A DNA stretch of 64,000 nt, taken from the NCBI GenBank assembly GCA_017458225.1, contig JAFTFX010000001.1, forward strand, positions 45,915-109,914, written 5' to 3'. Shown here piece after piece: positions 55,354 through 63,791 of this stretch. The position numbers were made by a program, and so were the translations under genes. The notes beneath the pieces are model-generated. The model searched no databases and was not told where the DNA came from. It worked only from the letters and a program-made list of their open reading frames with translations. Within the stretch, counting starts at the first letter, position 1; each line of letters begins with the position of its first letter. This DNA is from Prevotella sp. (GTDB lineage: Bacteria; Bacteroidota; Bacteroidia; Bacteroidales; Bacteroidaceae).

Positions 55354-57672
55354 ATGAAGAAACTATCACTATTACTACTCTCTCTGCTTCTCGTGTCGGC
55401 AACGGCCGATGCCCGCATGAAAAAGAAGCGTCCTGAGCCCAAGCCCGAACTGTCGACGATAGAGATGATCGTCAAGGTCAACGACTACTGGCAGCAGCAC
55501 CACAGTCCGCAGGTCCGTTCGTTTTGGGACGAGGCCGCCTATCATACTGGCAACATGGAGGCCTATCGCCTGTTGGAGGTGGCACGCTGGAAAAACTACA
55601 GCGAGGACTGGGCGCGCCACAACAAATGGATGGGCGCTCAGGGGAAAGACCCTTCGAAATGGCGCTATAAGACCTACGGCGAAGGCCACGACTTCGTGCT
55701 CTTCGGCGACTGGCAGATCTGCTTCCAGACCTATCTTGACCTTTATGAGCTGAATCCCGATCCTTTCAAGATCAAGCGGGCCATTGAGGTGATGGACACC
55801 GAGGTGCGTTCTCAGGAGACTGACTTCTGGTGGTGGGCCGATGCGCTCTACATGGTGATGCCCGTGATGACCAAGCTCTATAAGACAACGGGCGAAGTGA
55901 AATATCTGGATAAGCTCTACGACAATTTCAAGTGGGCCGATGCGCTGATGTACGACAAAGACGAACAGCTGTACTATCGCGATGCCAAGTATATCTATCC
56001 CAAGGTGAAGACAGCCTGCAATGGCGGTAAGAGCTTCTGGGCGCGCGGTGACGGCTGGGTGCTGGCAGGCTTGGCCAAGGTACTGGCCGACATGCCGCAG
56101 GACTATAAGAACCGCCCGTTCTTCGAGCAGCGCTTCTGCCAACTGGCCGAGGGCGTTGCCCGTGTGCAGCGTCCTGGAGGCTATTGGAGCCGCTCCATGC
56201 TCTGCGAAGACGACGCTCCCGGCCCCGAAACCTCCGGCACCGCCTTCTTTACCTATGGCATGCTGTGGGGCGTGAACCACGGCCTGTTGGACCGTGCCAC
56301 CTTCGAGCCCGTCATCACAAAGGCATGGGACTATCTGACCCAGACTGCCCTGCAGGACGATGGCAGCGTGGGCTTCGTCCAGCCTATTGGCGAGAAGCCC
56401 GATCCCACGAAAACTGTCGATGCCCACTCGCAGGCCAACTTCGGCGTAGGAGCCTTCCTGCTGGCCGCCTGCGAGAAGGTAAGGTTCGACGATGCCTCCA
56501 CCTATGTTGACAACAGCCGCACGGTGACCGTGTCTGTCACCAACGAGAGCAACGAGTTCCGTCAAGAGGTCATCGAGATAGATGCCCGTCAGCTCTATGC
56601 CCGACTGGGCATTCAGGGTGGTCGCCAGTTCATCGTCTATGACGAGGGCGGTCTTGAAGTTCCCTACCAGCTCAGTTCTACGGGTAAGGTGCTTCTTGAT
56701 GCAGGCGTTCGTCCGCAGGGCATGCTGACGTTCCGCTTCAAAAAGGGAACCCCCAAGAACTATCCTACCGTGTGCTATGGCCGCGTCTATCAGGAACGCA
56801 AGGACGACTATGCATGGGAGAACGACCGCACGGCCTATCGCGTCTATGGTCCGGCCTTGCAGCAGACGGGCGAGCGCTCTTTTGGCACCGATGTTTGGTC
56901 GAAGAACACCCCTGAGCTGGTTGTCGAACAGCGCTATTGGATTGAGGATGTGGTGATGATGCCTGCCGTTGAGAAACTGCGTCGGGAGAACCGCCAGCGT
57001 GGCGACTCGCTCTACAGGTTGAACTCCTACCATAACGACCACGGACGCGGCATGGATCTCTATAAGGTGGGGGCCACGCTGGGGTGTGGCACGCCAGCCT
57101 TGATGGTCGACGGACAGTTGCAGTATCCCTATTGTTTCAAAAGCTGCGAAGTGACCGACAATGGTCCGCTGCGTACAGCCGTCCGACTGACCTACCATCC
57201 TGCCAAGGTGGGTGGCGATACTGCCGTTGTGGAACATCGCTGTATAGAACTGGACAAGGGCTCTAATTTCAATAAGGTGACCGTCGCCTACGAAGGTCTG
57301 ACCAGACCCGTAGATTTCGCAACCGGCGTGGTGCTCCATTCCGAAGAGAAAGGCAACCAGATTTGCGAGAAAGACTACGTGCTCTATGCCGATCCCACCG
57401 ACAATCCCCGTGTCAACAACTGCCAATTGTTCGTAGGCGCACTCTTCCCACAGGGTGTCGACGAGACGCGCCCGTTACTGTTCGCCCAGTCGCAAGGCGG
57501 CAACGATGGCCATGCTCTTGGCATCAAGAAAAACTATCAGGGTGCAGCCTATACCTATTACTTCGGATCGGCCTGGTCGAAACACGATGTCCGCACGATG
57601 GCGGAATGGCAGGAACGTGCCCGATGGACACTGCGCTCCTTACAACAGCCACTGAAAGTGGATTGGAAGTGA
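55354..57672 (+). CDS. GH105-like glycoside hydrolase joined to a DUF4861 domain
   Basis: A 772-residue exported protein (MKKLSLLLLSLLLVSATADA signal). The GH88/GH105 six-hairpin barrel lies at about 40-370 (TDFWWWADALYMVMPVMTKL; ARGDGWVLAGLAKVLADMPQ; PETSGTAFFTYGMLWGVNHG). GH105 enzymes hydrolyse unsaturated sugars left by pectin lyases. Residues about 375-772 match the DUF4861 type (NDRTAYRVYGPALQQTG; NSYHNDHGRGMDLYKVGATLG; EDKGS-like ELDKGSNFNKV), often found with pectin-degrading enzymes. There are no SusC/SusD genes nearby, so it stands alone. Its transcript may be shared with the peptidase. The terminator at 57727 overlaps the mutA promoter. Confidence 0.85.
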   Translation: MKKLSLLLLSLLLVSATADARMKKKRPEPKPELSTIEMIVKVNDYWQQHHSPQVRSFWDEAAYHTGNMEAYRLLEVARWKNYSEDWARHNKWMGAQGKDPSKWRYKTYGEGHDFVLFGDWQICFQTYLDLYELNPDPFKIKRAIEVMDTEVRSQETDFWWWADALYMVMPVMTKLYKTTGEVKYLDKLYDNFKWADALMYDKDEQLYYRDAKYIYPKVKTACNGGKSFWARGDGWVLAGLAKVLADMPQDYKNRPFFEQRFCQLAEGVARVQRPGGYWSRSMLCEDDAPGPETSGTAFFTYGMLWGVNHGLLDRATFEPVITKAWDYLTQTALQDDGSVGFVQPIGEKPDPTKTVDAHSQANFGVGAFLLAACEKVRFDDASTYVDNSRTVTVSVTNESNEFRQEVIEIDARQLYARLGIQGGRQFIVYDEGGLEVPYQLSSTGKVLLDAGVRPQGMLTFRFKKGTPKNYPTVCYGRVYQERKDDYAWENDRTAYRVYGPALQQTGERSFGTDVWSKNTPELVVEQRYWIEDVVMMPAVEKLRRENRQRGDSLYRLNSYHNDHGRGMDLYKVGATLGCGTPALMVDGQLQYPYCFKSCEVTDNGPLRTAVRLTYHPAKVGGDTAVVEHRCIELDKGSNFNKVTVAYEGLTRPVDFATGVVLHSEEKGNQICEKDYVLYADPTDNPRVNNCQLFVGALFPQGVDETRPLLFAQSQGGNDGHALGIKKNYQGAAYTYYFGSAWSKHDVRTMAEWQERARWTLRSLQQPLKVDWK

Positions 57673-57726
57673 CGTTAAAAACTTCTAAACCACAGGCTAC
57701 AAAGTCTAACATTTGTAAAAATACAG

Positions 57727-57756
57727 AAAGAGTTAGGGGGTTGCTCCTAACTCTTT
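57727..57756 (+). terminator. terminator of the GH105 gene, overlapping the mutA promoter
   Basis: AAAGAGTTAGG and CCTAACTCTTT form an 11-bp stem with an 8-base loop, then TTG. The mutA -7 box (57759-57766) begins 3 bp after the stem. Confidence 0.75.
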
Positions 57757-57758
57757 TG

Positions 57759-57766
57759 TATCTTTG
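57759..57766 (+). promoter_or_regulatory. -7 box (TATCTTTG) of mutA-mutB
   Basis: A perfect -7 box 40 bp before the mutA ATG. The -33 region falls inside the terminator stem-loop (TTG at 57741-57743, spacing 15). Confidence 0.6.
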
Positions 57767-57806
57767 TGCGTTAATAACTTTAAAACAATACATTTTTATC
57801 AACACT

Positions 57807-59648
57807 ATGGCAAACAGAGAAAAACTCTTTACCGAGTTTACTGCGCCCACCCGTCAGGAATGGTTGGACAAGATTGAAGTCGACTTGAAGGGAGCCGATT
57901 TCCAGAAACGCTTGGTATGGAGAACAAATGAAGGATTTAATGTGCAGCCTTTCTATCGCCGTGAAGACCTTGAGGGACTGAAGACACCCGACGCACTGCC
58001 GGGCGAGTTCCCCTTTGTGCGTGGCAACAAGAAAGGCTCTAATGAGTGGTATGTTCGTCAGAACATCCAGGTAGACGATCCCATTGAGGCCAACAAGAAG
58101 GCACTCGATATTCTGAACAAGGGCATCGACTCGCTGGGATTCCATATTCCCGGCAGTATGGTGAGCGCAGAGACTGTCGAGACACTGCTGAAAGACATCT
58201 ATTGCGACATCATCGAACTGAACTTCAGTACCTGTCAGCGTCACTCGCTCGAACTGGCCCAGTTGCTCGTGGCCTATTTTGAGAAGAAAGGCTATGACAA
58301 GGAGAAAGTGGTGGGCTCTATTGAGTGGGACCCCATGCAGAAGCTGTTGATGAAGGGCAAGGATGTTACTCCCATTCTGGCTTTTGGCCCACAGCTTGTA
58401 GAGACGCTGAAGAACTATCCCAACTTCCGCTGCATCGCTGTCAGCAGTGACGCGCTCAACAATGCCGGTGCCTACATCGTTCAAGAGCTGGGCTATGCGC
58501 TGGCTTGGGGCAATGAGTACCTGCAGCAGCTCGTGGATGCCGGTGTCGACGTAGACTTGGCAGCCAAGAGCATCAAGTTCAACATGGGTGTCAGTGAGAA
58601 CTATTTCATCGAACTGGCTAAGTTCCGTGCAGCCCGTCTGCTTTGGGCCCAGATTGTGAAGCAGTATGAGCCTAAGTGTGACTGTGCCTGCCAGATGGTG
58701 GTCAACGCCACGACTTCCACTTATAATCAGACCCTCTTTGATAGCTATGTGAACCTGTTGCGTTCGCAGACCGAGGCCATGAGTGCTGCCTTGGGTGGCA
58801 TCCACTCGATGGTGGTCACACCGTTCGATGTGGCCTACGAGGCACCTACCGATTTCTCTGAGCGTATTGCCCGTAACCAGCAGCTGTTGCTGAAGGAAGA
58901 GTGCCACTTCGGCCAGATTGTCGACCCAGGTGCTGGCTCCTACTATGTGGAGCATCTCACCAATGTGCTGGCCGAGGAGGCTTGGAAGATTTTCCTGCGT
59001 GTAGAGGACGAAGGCGGCTTCCTCGCTGCCATCAAGGTCGGCACCGTGCAGGACGATATCAATGCCACCAATCAGAAACGTCATGGCGATGCTGCCAAGC
59101 GCAAGGAGTTCCTGCTGGGCACCAACCAGTTCCCCAACTTCACCGAGAAGAGCGAGGGCAAGAAACCTGTCGCCAGTCCAGTTTGTTGTGACACTGTCGC
59201 AACATACAAAAAGCTGGAGACCACCCGTCTGGCTGCCGACTTCGAAGACCTGCGCATCCATACTGAAGAAACGAAGGTGCCCGTGGCCTTCATGCTGACG
59301 ATTGGTAATCTGGCCATGCGTCAGGCCCGTGCCCAGTTCTCGTGCAACTTCCTTGCCTGTGCCGGCTATAAGGTCATCGACAACCTCGGCTTCAAGACTG
59401 TTGAGGAAGGCATCGACGCAGCCCTTGAGGCCAAGGCCGACATCGTGGTCATCTGCTCCAGCGATGACGAGTATGCTGAGTATGCCATCCCTGCCTTCAG
59501 GTATTTGAACGGGCGCGCCATGTTCGTAGTGGCTGGTGCTCCTGCCTGCATGGAGGATCTGAAGGCTGCCGGCATCGAGAACTTCGTCCACGTGAAGTGC
59601 AACGTGCTGGAAACTTTGAAAGAATATAATCAGAAACTTGGTATCTAA
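57807..59648 (+). CDS. mutA: methylmalonyl-CoA mutase small subunit
   Basis: A 613-residue subunit. MANREKLFTEFTAPTRQEWL followed by KIEVDLKGADFQKRLVW is the family start. The barrel region includes FGVSENYFIEL-type sequence (NMGVSENYFIELAKFRAARLL) and DPGAGSYYVEHLTNVLAEEA. The C-terminal B12-like domain lacks the DxHxxG motif, as expected for the non-catalytic subunit. With MutB it converts succinyl-CoA to methylmalonyl-CoA in the propionate pathway. The ATG at 57807 was chosen because the frame upstream lies inside the GH105 gene and the promoter sits between. MutB follows after 16 bp. Confidence 0.95.
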   Translation: MANREKLFTEFTAPTRQEWLDKIEVDLKGADFQKRLVWRTNEGFNVQPFYRREDLEGLKTPDALPGEFPFVRGNKKGSNEWYVRQNIQVDDPIEANKKALDILNKGIDSLGFHIPGSMVSAETVETLLKDIYCDIIELNFSTCQRHSLELAQLLVAYFEKKGYDKEKVVGSIEWDPMQKLLMKGKDVTPILAFGPQLVETLKNYPNFRCIAVSSDALNNAGAYIVQELGYALAWGNEYLQQLVDAGVDVDLAAKSIKFNMGVSENYFIELAKFRAARLLWAQIVKQYEPKCDCACQMVVNATTSTYNQTLFDSYVNLLRSQTEAMSAALGGIHSMVVTPFDVAYEAPTDFSERIARNQQLLLKEECHFGQIVDPGAGSYYVEHLTNVLAEEAWKIFLRVEDEGGFLAAIKVGTVQDDINATNQKRHGDAAKRKEFLLGTNQFPNFTEKSEGKKPVASPVCCDTVATYKKLETTRLAADFEDLRIHTEETKVPVAFMLTIGNLAMRQARAQFSCNFLACAGYKVIDNLGFKTVEEGIDAALEAKADIVVICSSDDEYAEYAIPAFRYLNGRAMFVVAGAPACMEDLKAAGIENFVHVKCNVLETLKEYNQKLGI

Positions 59649-59664
59649 AAGAATAGGAGATTGA

Positions 59665-61833
59665 ATGATGCGTAAACAATTTAAAGATATTGATATCTAC
59701 GCCGGCATCAAGGCTCAAGACGGTGCCAAGTGGATTAGCGACAATCATATTGAGGCAAACTGGAAGACACCCGAGCATATCGAGGTGCGTCCCGTTTATA
59801 CGAAAGAAGACCTGGAGGGCATGGAGCACCTCGACTTCACGGCAGGCATACCGCCTTATCTGCGTGGCCCGTACTCCATGATGTACCCCTTCAAGCCTTG
59901 GACAATTCGCCAGTATGCCGGCTTCTCAACGGCTGAGGAGTCGAATGCGTTCTATCGCCGTAACCTCGCCTCAGGTCAGAAAGGTCTTTCCGTAGCTTTC
60001 GACCTGCCGACACACCGTGGCTACGACCCCGACAATGCCCGTGTGGTGGGCGATGTGGGCAAGGCTGGTGTGTCTATCTGCAACGAGGAGAACATGAAGG
60101 TGCTGTTCTCGGGCATCCCCTTGAACAAGATGTCGGTCTCCATGACCATGAACGGTGCCGTGCTGCCCATCCTGGCTTTCTACATCGTGGCCGGTCTGGA
60201 GCAAGGTGCACAGCTGGAAGAGATGGCAGGAACCATTCAGAACGATATTCTGAAGGAGTTCATGGTGCGCAACACCTATATCTATCCGCCTGCATTCTCT
60301 ATGAAGATCATTGCCGATATCTTCGAGTACACCTCGCAGAAGATGCCGAAGTTCAACAGTATCTCTATCTCTGGCTATCACATGCAGGAGGCAGGTGCAA
60401 CCGCCGATATTGAGTTGGCCTACACGCTGGCCGACGGTATGGACTACCTGCGCACGGGTGTCAACGCCGGTATCGATGTCGATGCTTTCGCACCCCGTCT
60501 GTCGTTCTTCTGGGCCATCGGTATGAACCACTTCATGGAGATAGCCAAGATGCGCGCAGGCCGTCTGCTCTGGGCGAAGATTGTGAAGTCGTTTGGTGCC
60601 AAGAACCCCAAGTCGCTGGCTCTGCGCACGCACTCGCAGACCTCTGGCTGGTCGCTCACCGAGCAGGACCCCTTCAACAATGTGGGACGTACCTGTATCG
60701 AGGCTATGGCTGCCGTGCTGGGTCACACCCAGTCGCTGCACACCAATGCCCTTGACGAGGCCATCGCCCTGCCTACCGACTTCTCGGCGCGTATTGCCCG
60801 TAACACGCAGATCTATATTCAGAATGAGACGAAGGTATGCAAGCAGATTGACCCGTGGGCCGGCTCCTACTATGTGGAGACCCTGACCAACGAGTTGGTT
60901 CACAAGGCTTGGGAACACATTCAGGAAATTGAAAAGCTGGGCGGTATGGCTAAGGCCATCGAGACAGGTCTGCCCAAGATGCGTATTGAGGAGGCTGCTG
61001 CCCGTACACAGGCACGCATCGACTCTGGCGCACAGACCATCGTCGGCATCAACAAGTATCGTCTGGAACATGAAGACCCCATTGATATTCTGGAGATTGA
61101 CAACTCTGCCGTGCGTAAGCAGCAGGAGGAGAGCCTTAAGCAGGTGCGCTCTACGCGCGACGAAGCCGCTTGTCAGGCAGCCTTGAAGGCCATTACCGAC
61201 TGCGTGCGCGACTTCAAGGAAGGCCGCAAGAGCGAGAACAACCTGCTGGATCTGGCCGTAAAGGCTGCCCAGCTGCGCTGCACACTCGGTGAGATCAGTG
61301 ATGCCTGCGAGGAAATCGTGGGTCGTTATAAAGCAGTAATCAGAACCATTTCAGGCGTGTATAGTTCAGAAAGTAAGAATGACAGTCAGTTTGCCGAGGC
61401 TTGCCGACTGACCGATGAGTTTGCGAAGAAAGAAGGTCGTCGTCCGCGTATCTTCGTTGCGAAGATGGGACAGGACGGTCACGACCGTGGTGCAAAGGTT
61501 GTGGCAACGGGTTATGCCGACTGCGGCTTCGACGTTGATATGGGGCCGCTCTTCCAGACACCTGAGGAGGCTGCTCGTGAGGCTGTTGAGAACGATGTTC
61601 ACATCGTGGGCGCATCGTCGCTGGCTGCCGGTCATAAGACGCTCATTCCTCAGCTCATCGAGGAGTTGAAGAAGCTGGGACGCGAGGACATCATGGTCAC
61701 CTGTGGTGGCGTGATTCCTGCTCAGGACTACGACTTCCTCTACAAGGCTGGTGTGGCTGCTATCTTCGGTCCTGGTACTCCCGTGCCTTACTCAGCCGTC
61801 GTGATGATGAAACTGCTGATGGGCGAAGAATAG
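59665..61833 (+). CDS. mutB: methylmalonyl-CoA mutase large (B12-binding) subunit
   Basis: A 722-residue catalytic subunit. The N-terminal barrel has [40 protein letters not shown] and [12 protein letters not shown], the CoA-entry segments. [20 protein letters not shown] follows, then [17 protein letters not shown]. The cobalamin domain (about 590-722) has [18 protein letters not shown], the DxHxxG motif with the lower axial histidine. [14 protein letters not shown] and [11 protein letters not shown] complete it. An ATG at 59668 is equally possible. The terminator is at 61862-61906. Confidence 0.97.
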   Translation: MMRKQFKDIDIYAGIKAQDGAKWISDNHIEANWKTPEHIEVRPVYTKEDLEGMEHLDFTAGIPPYLRGPYSMMYPFKPWTIRQYAGFSTAEESNAFYRRNLASGQKGLSVAFDLPTHRGYDPDNARVVGDVGKAGVSICNEENMKVLFSGIPLNKMSVSMTMNGAVLPILAFYIVAGLEQGAQLEEMAGTIQNDILKEFMVRNTYIYPPAFSMKIIADIFEYTSQKMPKFNSISISGYHMQEAGATADIELAYTLADGMDYLRTGVNAGIDVDAFAPRLSFFWAIGMNHFMEIAKMRAGRLLWAKIVKSFGAKNPKSLALRTHSQTSGWSLTEQDPFNNVGRTCIEAMAAVLGHTQSLHTNALDEAIALPTDFSARIARNTQIYIQNETKVCKQIDPWAGSYYVETLTNELVHKAWEHIQEIEKLGGMAKAIETGLPKMRIEEAAARTQARIDSGAQTIVGINKYRLEHEDPIDILEIDNSAVRKQQEESLKQVRSTRDEAACQAALKAITDCVRDFKEGRKSENNLLDLAVKAAQLRCTLGEISDACEEIVGRYKAVIRTISGVYSSESKNDSQFAEACRLTDEFAKKEGRRPRIFVAKMGQDGHDRGAKVVATGYADCGFDVDMGPLFQTPEEAAREAVENDVHIVGASSLAAGHKTLIPQLIEELKKLGREDIMVTCGGVIPAQDYDFLYKAGVAAIFGPGTPVPYSAVVMMKLLMGEE

Positions 61834-61861
61834 CACTCTATAAAAGCAGAAGAGGTGGCAT

Positions 61862-61906
61862 AACACTCCAAGTTTTTCGGAAACACTCCGGAACGCTTGG
61901 AGTGTT
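61862..61906 (+). terminator. terminator of mutAB
   Basis: AACACTCCAAG and CTTGGAGTGTT form an 11-bp stem and a TTTTCTT tail follows. The stem runs into the first codons of the Rpn-like remnant. Confidence 0.7.
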
Positions 61907-62178
61907 TTCTTGACAATCCAGAAATCAGCAAGGCTATCCGCCTTGTTGAGGAGTCAGCCTACACCCGTGCACAACTTCTAGGCTATGATATGTTCTGGGA
62001 CAGAGTGAGTCGCGATAAAACAATGGCCGATGAGTTGAGGGAAACAAAGGAGCAACTTGCAAGAACTGAAGCTAAACTGATTGAAACTGCCCGCCGAATG
62101 AAGGCAATGAACGTGATGACTATCGAGCAGATTGCTGAGGCTACTGGCCTGACTGCCGAGGAAATCAACGCGCTATAA
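61897..62178 (+). pseudogene. C-terminal remnant of an Rpn-type PD-(D/E)XK nuclease/transposase-like protein
   Basis: The 93-residue frame has DNPEISKAIRLVEESAYTRA, then GYDMFWDRVSRDKTMADELR, a coiled-coil region (ETKEQLARTEAKLIETARRM) and a final MTIEQIAEATGLTAEEINAL, all typical of the C-terminal end of Bacteroidales Rpn-family proteins. The nuclease core of about 200 residues is absent. The only start is TTG inside the mutB terminator. It is probably a truncated remnant. The parent family is linked to recombination and mobile DNA, but this fragment cannot act as a nuclease. Confidence 0.65.
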
Positions 62179-62261
62179 ACACAATATGGTAAGCAAATAA
62201 AGTGGGGAGTCTGTGGCTGGCGTTTCAGTGCAGGCTTCCCACTTTTTAACTTCTACAAAAA

Positions 62262-62355
62262 CAGAAAAAGGTAGCAACTGACTTCACAGTTGGTTGCTAC
62301 CACTACTCGTTTTGAATAGATTTTTGTTGGAACTATGATCCTCACGGATAATAGT
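62262..62355 (-). ncRNA. possible small RNA with terminator hairpin
   Basis: On the minus strand, a hairpin ACTATTATCC-GTGA-GGATCATAGT (62332-62355, one mismatch, GNRA loop) lies behind a -7 box TAATTTTG (62357-62364). About 30 bases later a terminator follows (62270-62301; GGTAGC...GCTACC with an inner AACTG/CAGTT and a U-run). The -33 box is missing and the predicted start falls inside the first hairpin, so the 5' end is doubtful. Confidence 0.4.
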
Positions 62356-62424
62356 CCAAAATTACAATATTACTAACTTTAGACAGCGGATGATGAATTC
62401 GCCTGTTTTATAGGAACATACAAT

Positions 62425-62643
62425 AAAAAGAGGCGTGGAGCTGAAACTCCCACATCTCTGTCTTGAGGTCCTGGAAAACCAATACATAAAGATCTAGTGC
62501 ATCAGTCCCACGCAACGCGTGAGAAAAACACTATGCAATCTTGTATGTATGTTTGAAATTTTCCAGGTTCCAAGACACAAGATAAGCATACTTGCTTCTC
62601 AAATATATCCCACAAAAGCAGACAACAGACATTAGCCTACTGT
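62425..62643 (-). ncRNA. rod-shaped structured RNA, copy 3 (more distant)
   Basis: On the minus strand 62572-62578 pairs with 62460-62466 (7 bp), and 62560-62568 pairs with 62471-62479 (9 bp). The loop between is GAA opposite ACCU, as in the RNAs at 3298 and 11600. The rod goes on with 62545-62551/62483-62489, then ATCT/AGAT and CACTA/TAGTG. The tip is CACGC-gtt-GCGTG. A terminator (62431-62459 with a U-run) follows. A perfect -33/-7 pair precedes it. AUGGGCAA and UAUGG are absent, so membership in the same family rests on the loop and shape. No gene lies downstream on this strand. Confidence 0.6.
62431..62459 (-). terminator. terminator of the structured RNA
   Basis: On the minus strand GAG-AU-GUGGGAG pairs with CUC-CAC-GC-CUC, with loop UUUCAG, and is followed by UUUUUAUU. 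Confidence 0.65.
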
Positions 62644-62649
62644 CCGATG

Positions 62650-62680
62650 CAAAGTTATGTATTTTTTTTCATCCGGCAAA
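62650..62680 (-). promoter_or_regulatory. -33/-7 promoter of the structured RNA
   Basis: On the minus strand TTTG (62680-62677) and TAACTTTG (62657-62650) are 19 bp apart, the consensus spacing. Confidence 0.75.
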
Positions 62681-62757
62681 ATTTTTCGGAGTTAAAATTG
62701 ATATATGCTCTTTATTAGCTCTTAAAAAGAGTTTTTATGCTGGTTTTGGATTAATTA

Positions 62758-62789
62758 TTTGCGATTTTGCTTCCTTCTTTGTACCTTTG
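62758..62789 (+). promoter_or_regulatory. -33/-7 promoter of map
   Basis: TTTG at 62758-62761 and TACCTTTG at 62782-62789, with 20 bp between. The ATG is 20 bp later. It excludes an in-frame start at 62759. Confidence 0.75.
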
Positions 62790-62809
62790 CACGCATTATT
62801 ATATTTCTT

Positions 62810-63673
62810 ATGGCACAGAACAAGAAACGTCGTTGGCACTGCCTGCACGGGCAGGAGCCTACGGAGATGGATAAACAAGTGATGTACTGGGAGAACAAGG
62901 GAAAACTTGTTCCCACACGTGAACTCATCAAGACCCCTGAGCAGATAGAGGGCATTCGCAAGGCCGGCGTGGTGAACACGGGTGTGCTTGACGAGGTGGC
63001 CAAGCAGATACATATAGGTATGTCGACCCTTGAGATCGACCAGATATGCCGCAAGTACTGCGAGGAGCACAACGCCATTCCTGCCTGTTTGAACTACGAG
63101 GGCTTCCCCATGAGCGTCTGCACCAGCATCAACGAGGTGGTGTGTCACGGCATTCCCAAGGAGGAAGACGTGCTTCAGGAGGGCGACATCATCAACGTAG
63201 ACTTCACCACCATCCTTGATGGCTACTATGCCGATGCTTCGCGCATGTTCATCATGGGCAAAACCACACCCGAGAAGGAACAGCTGGTGCGCGTGGCCAA
63301 GGAGTGCTTGGAGATCGGCATGGAGGCTGCCAAGCCCTACGGGTTTGTGGGCGACATAGGTCATGCCATTGAGAAGCACTGCAAGAAGTATGGCTACGGC
63401 ATCGTGCGCGATCTGGCCGGTCACGGTGTGGGATTACAGTTCCATGAAGATCCTGAGGTGGATCACTACGGCCATCGCGGCACGGGCATGTTGCTGGTGC
63501 CCGGCATGGTCTTTACGATTGAGCCGATGATCAATATGGGCACTTGGAAAGTCTTCATCGATGCCGATGATCCCTATGGTTGGGAAGTCATCACCGAAGA
63601 CGAGAAGCCATCGGCACAGTGGGAGCACACCCTGCTGATGACCGAACACGGCGTGGAGGTGCTGACCTACTAA
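62810..63673 (+). CDS. map: type I methionine aminopeptidase
   Basis: A 287-residue cytoplasmic enzyme that removes the initiator methionine. The metal ligands are visible: aspartates in NVDFTTILDGYYADASRMF, histidine in GHGVGLQFHEDP, and glutamates in FTIEPM and WEHTLL. The N-terminal extension of about 45 residues (NKKRRWHCLHGQEPTEMDKQ) is longer than in the E. coli enzyme, and its single WHCLHG motif may bind a metal or the ribosome; that is inference. The start ATG 62810 follows the promoter closely. Upstream is AT-rich DNA with the divergent structured RNA promoter. Confidence 0.95.
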   Translation: MAQNKKRRWHCLHGQEPTEMDKQVMYWENKGKLVPTRELIKTPEQIEGIRKAGVVNTGVLDEVAKQIHIGMSTLEIDQICRKYCEEHNAIPACLNYEGFPMSVCTSINEVVCHGIPKEEDVLQEGDIINVDFTTILDGYYADASRMFIMGKTTPEKEQLVRVAKECLEIGMEAAKPYGFVGDIGHAIEKHCKKYGYGIVRDLAGHGVGLQFHEDPEVDHYGHRGTGMLLVPGMVFTIEPMINMGTWKVFIDADDPYGWEVITEDEKPSAQWEHTLLMTEHGVEVLTY

Positions 63674-63727
63674 CACTGCAACTATTTTGTCCTGTATCTT
63701 TTTATAGTGCAGATAAAGTGTTTAAAT

Positions 63728-63773
63728 ACGGAACTGTCATTGATTTTTCTACAAAATTGTTTGGCAGTTCCGT
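63728..63773 (+). terminator. terminator of map
   Basis: ACGGAACTG and CAGTTCCGT enclose 28 bases, with TTTTTATT behind. The next promoter begins inside its loop. Confidence 0.65.
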
Positions 63774-63791
63774 TTTTATTGTCTATTTTTG
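63760..63791 (+). promoter_or_regulatory. -33/-7 promoter reading out of the window
   Basis: TTTG at 63760-63763 and TATTTTTG at 63784-63791, with 20 bp between, overlapping the map terminator. No gene starts before 64000; bases 63792-64000 hold no frame with a usable start. The downstream transcript is a leader or an RNA that continues beyond the window. Confidence 0.6.

Noticed and set aside
55375-57426. Long open frame antisense to the GH105 gene (683 codons)
   Set aside because: Same reason: GC-rich third positions create antisense frames; there is no domain and no start signal.
57780-59591. Long open frame antisense to mutA (603 codons)
   Set aside because: Shadow of a well-supported gene, with no recognisable domain.
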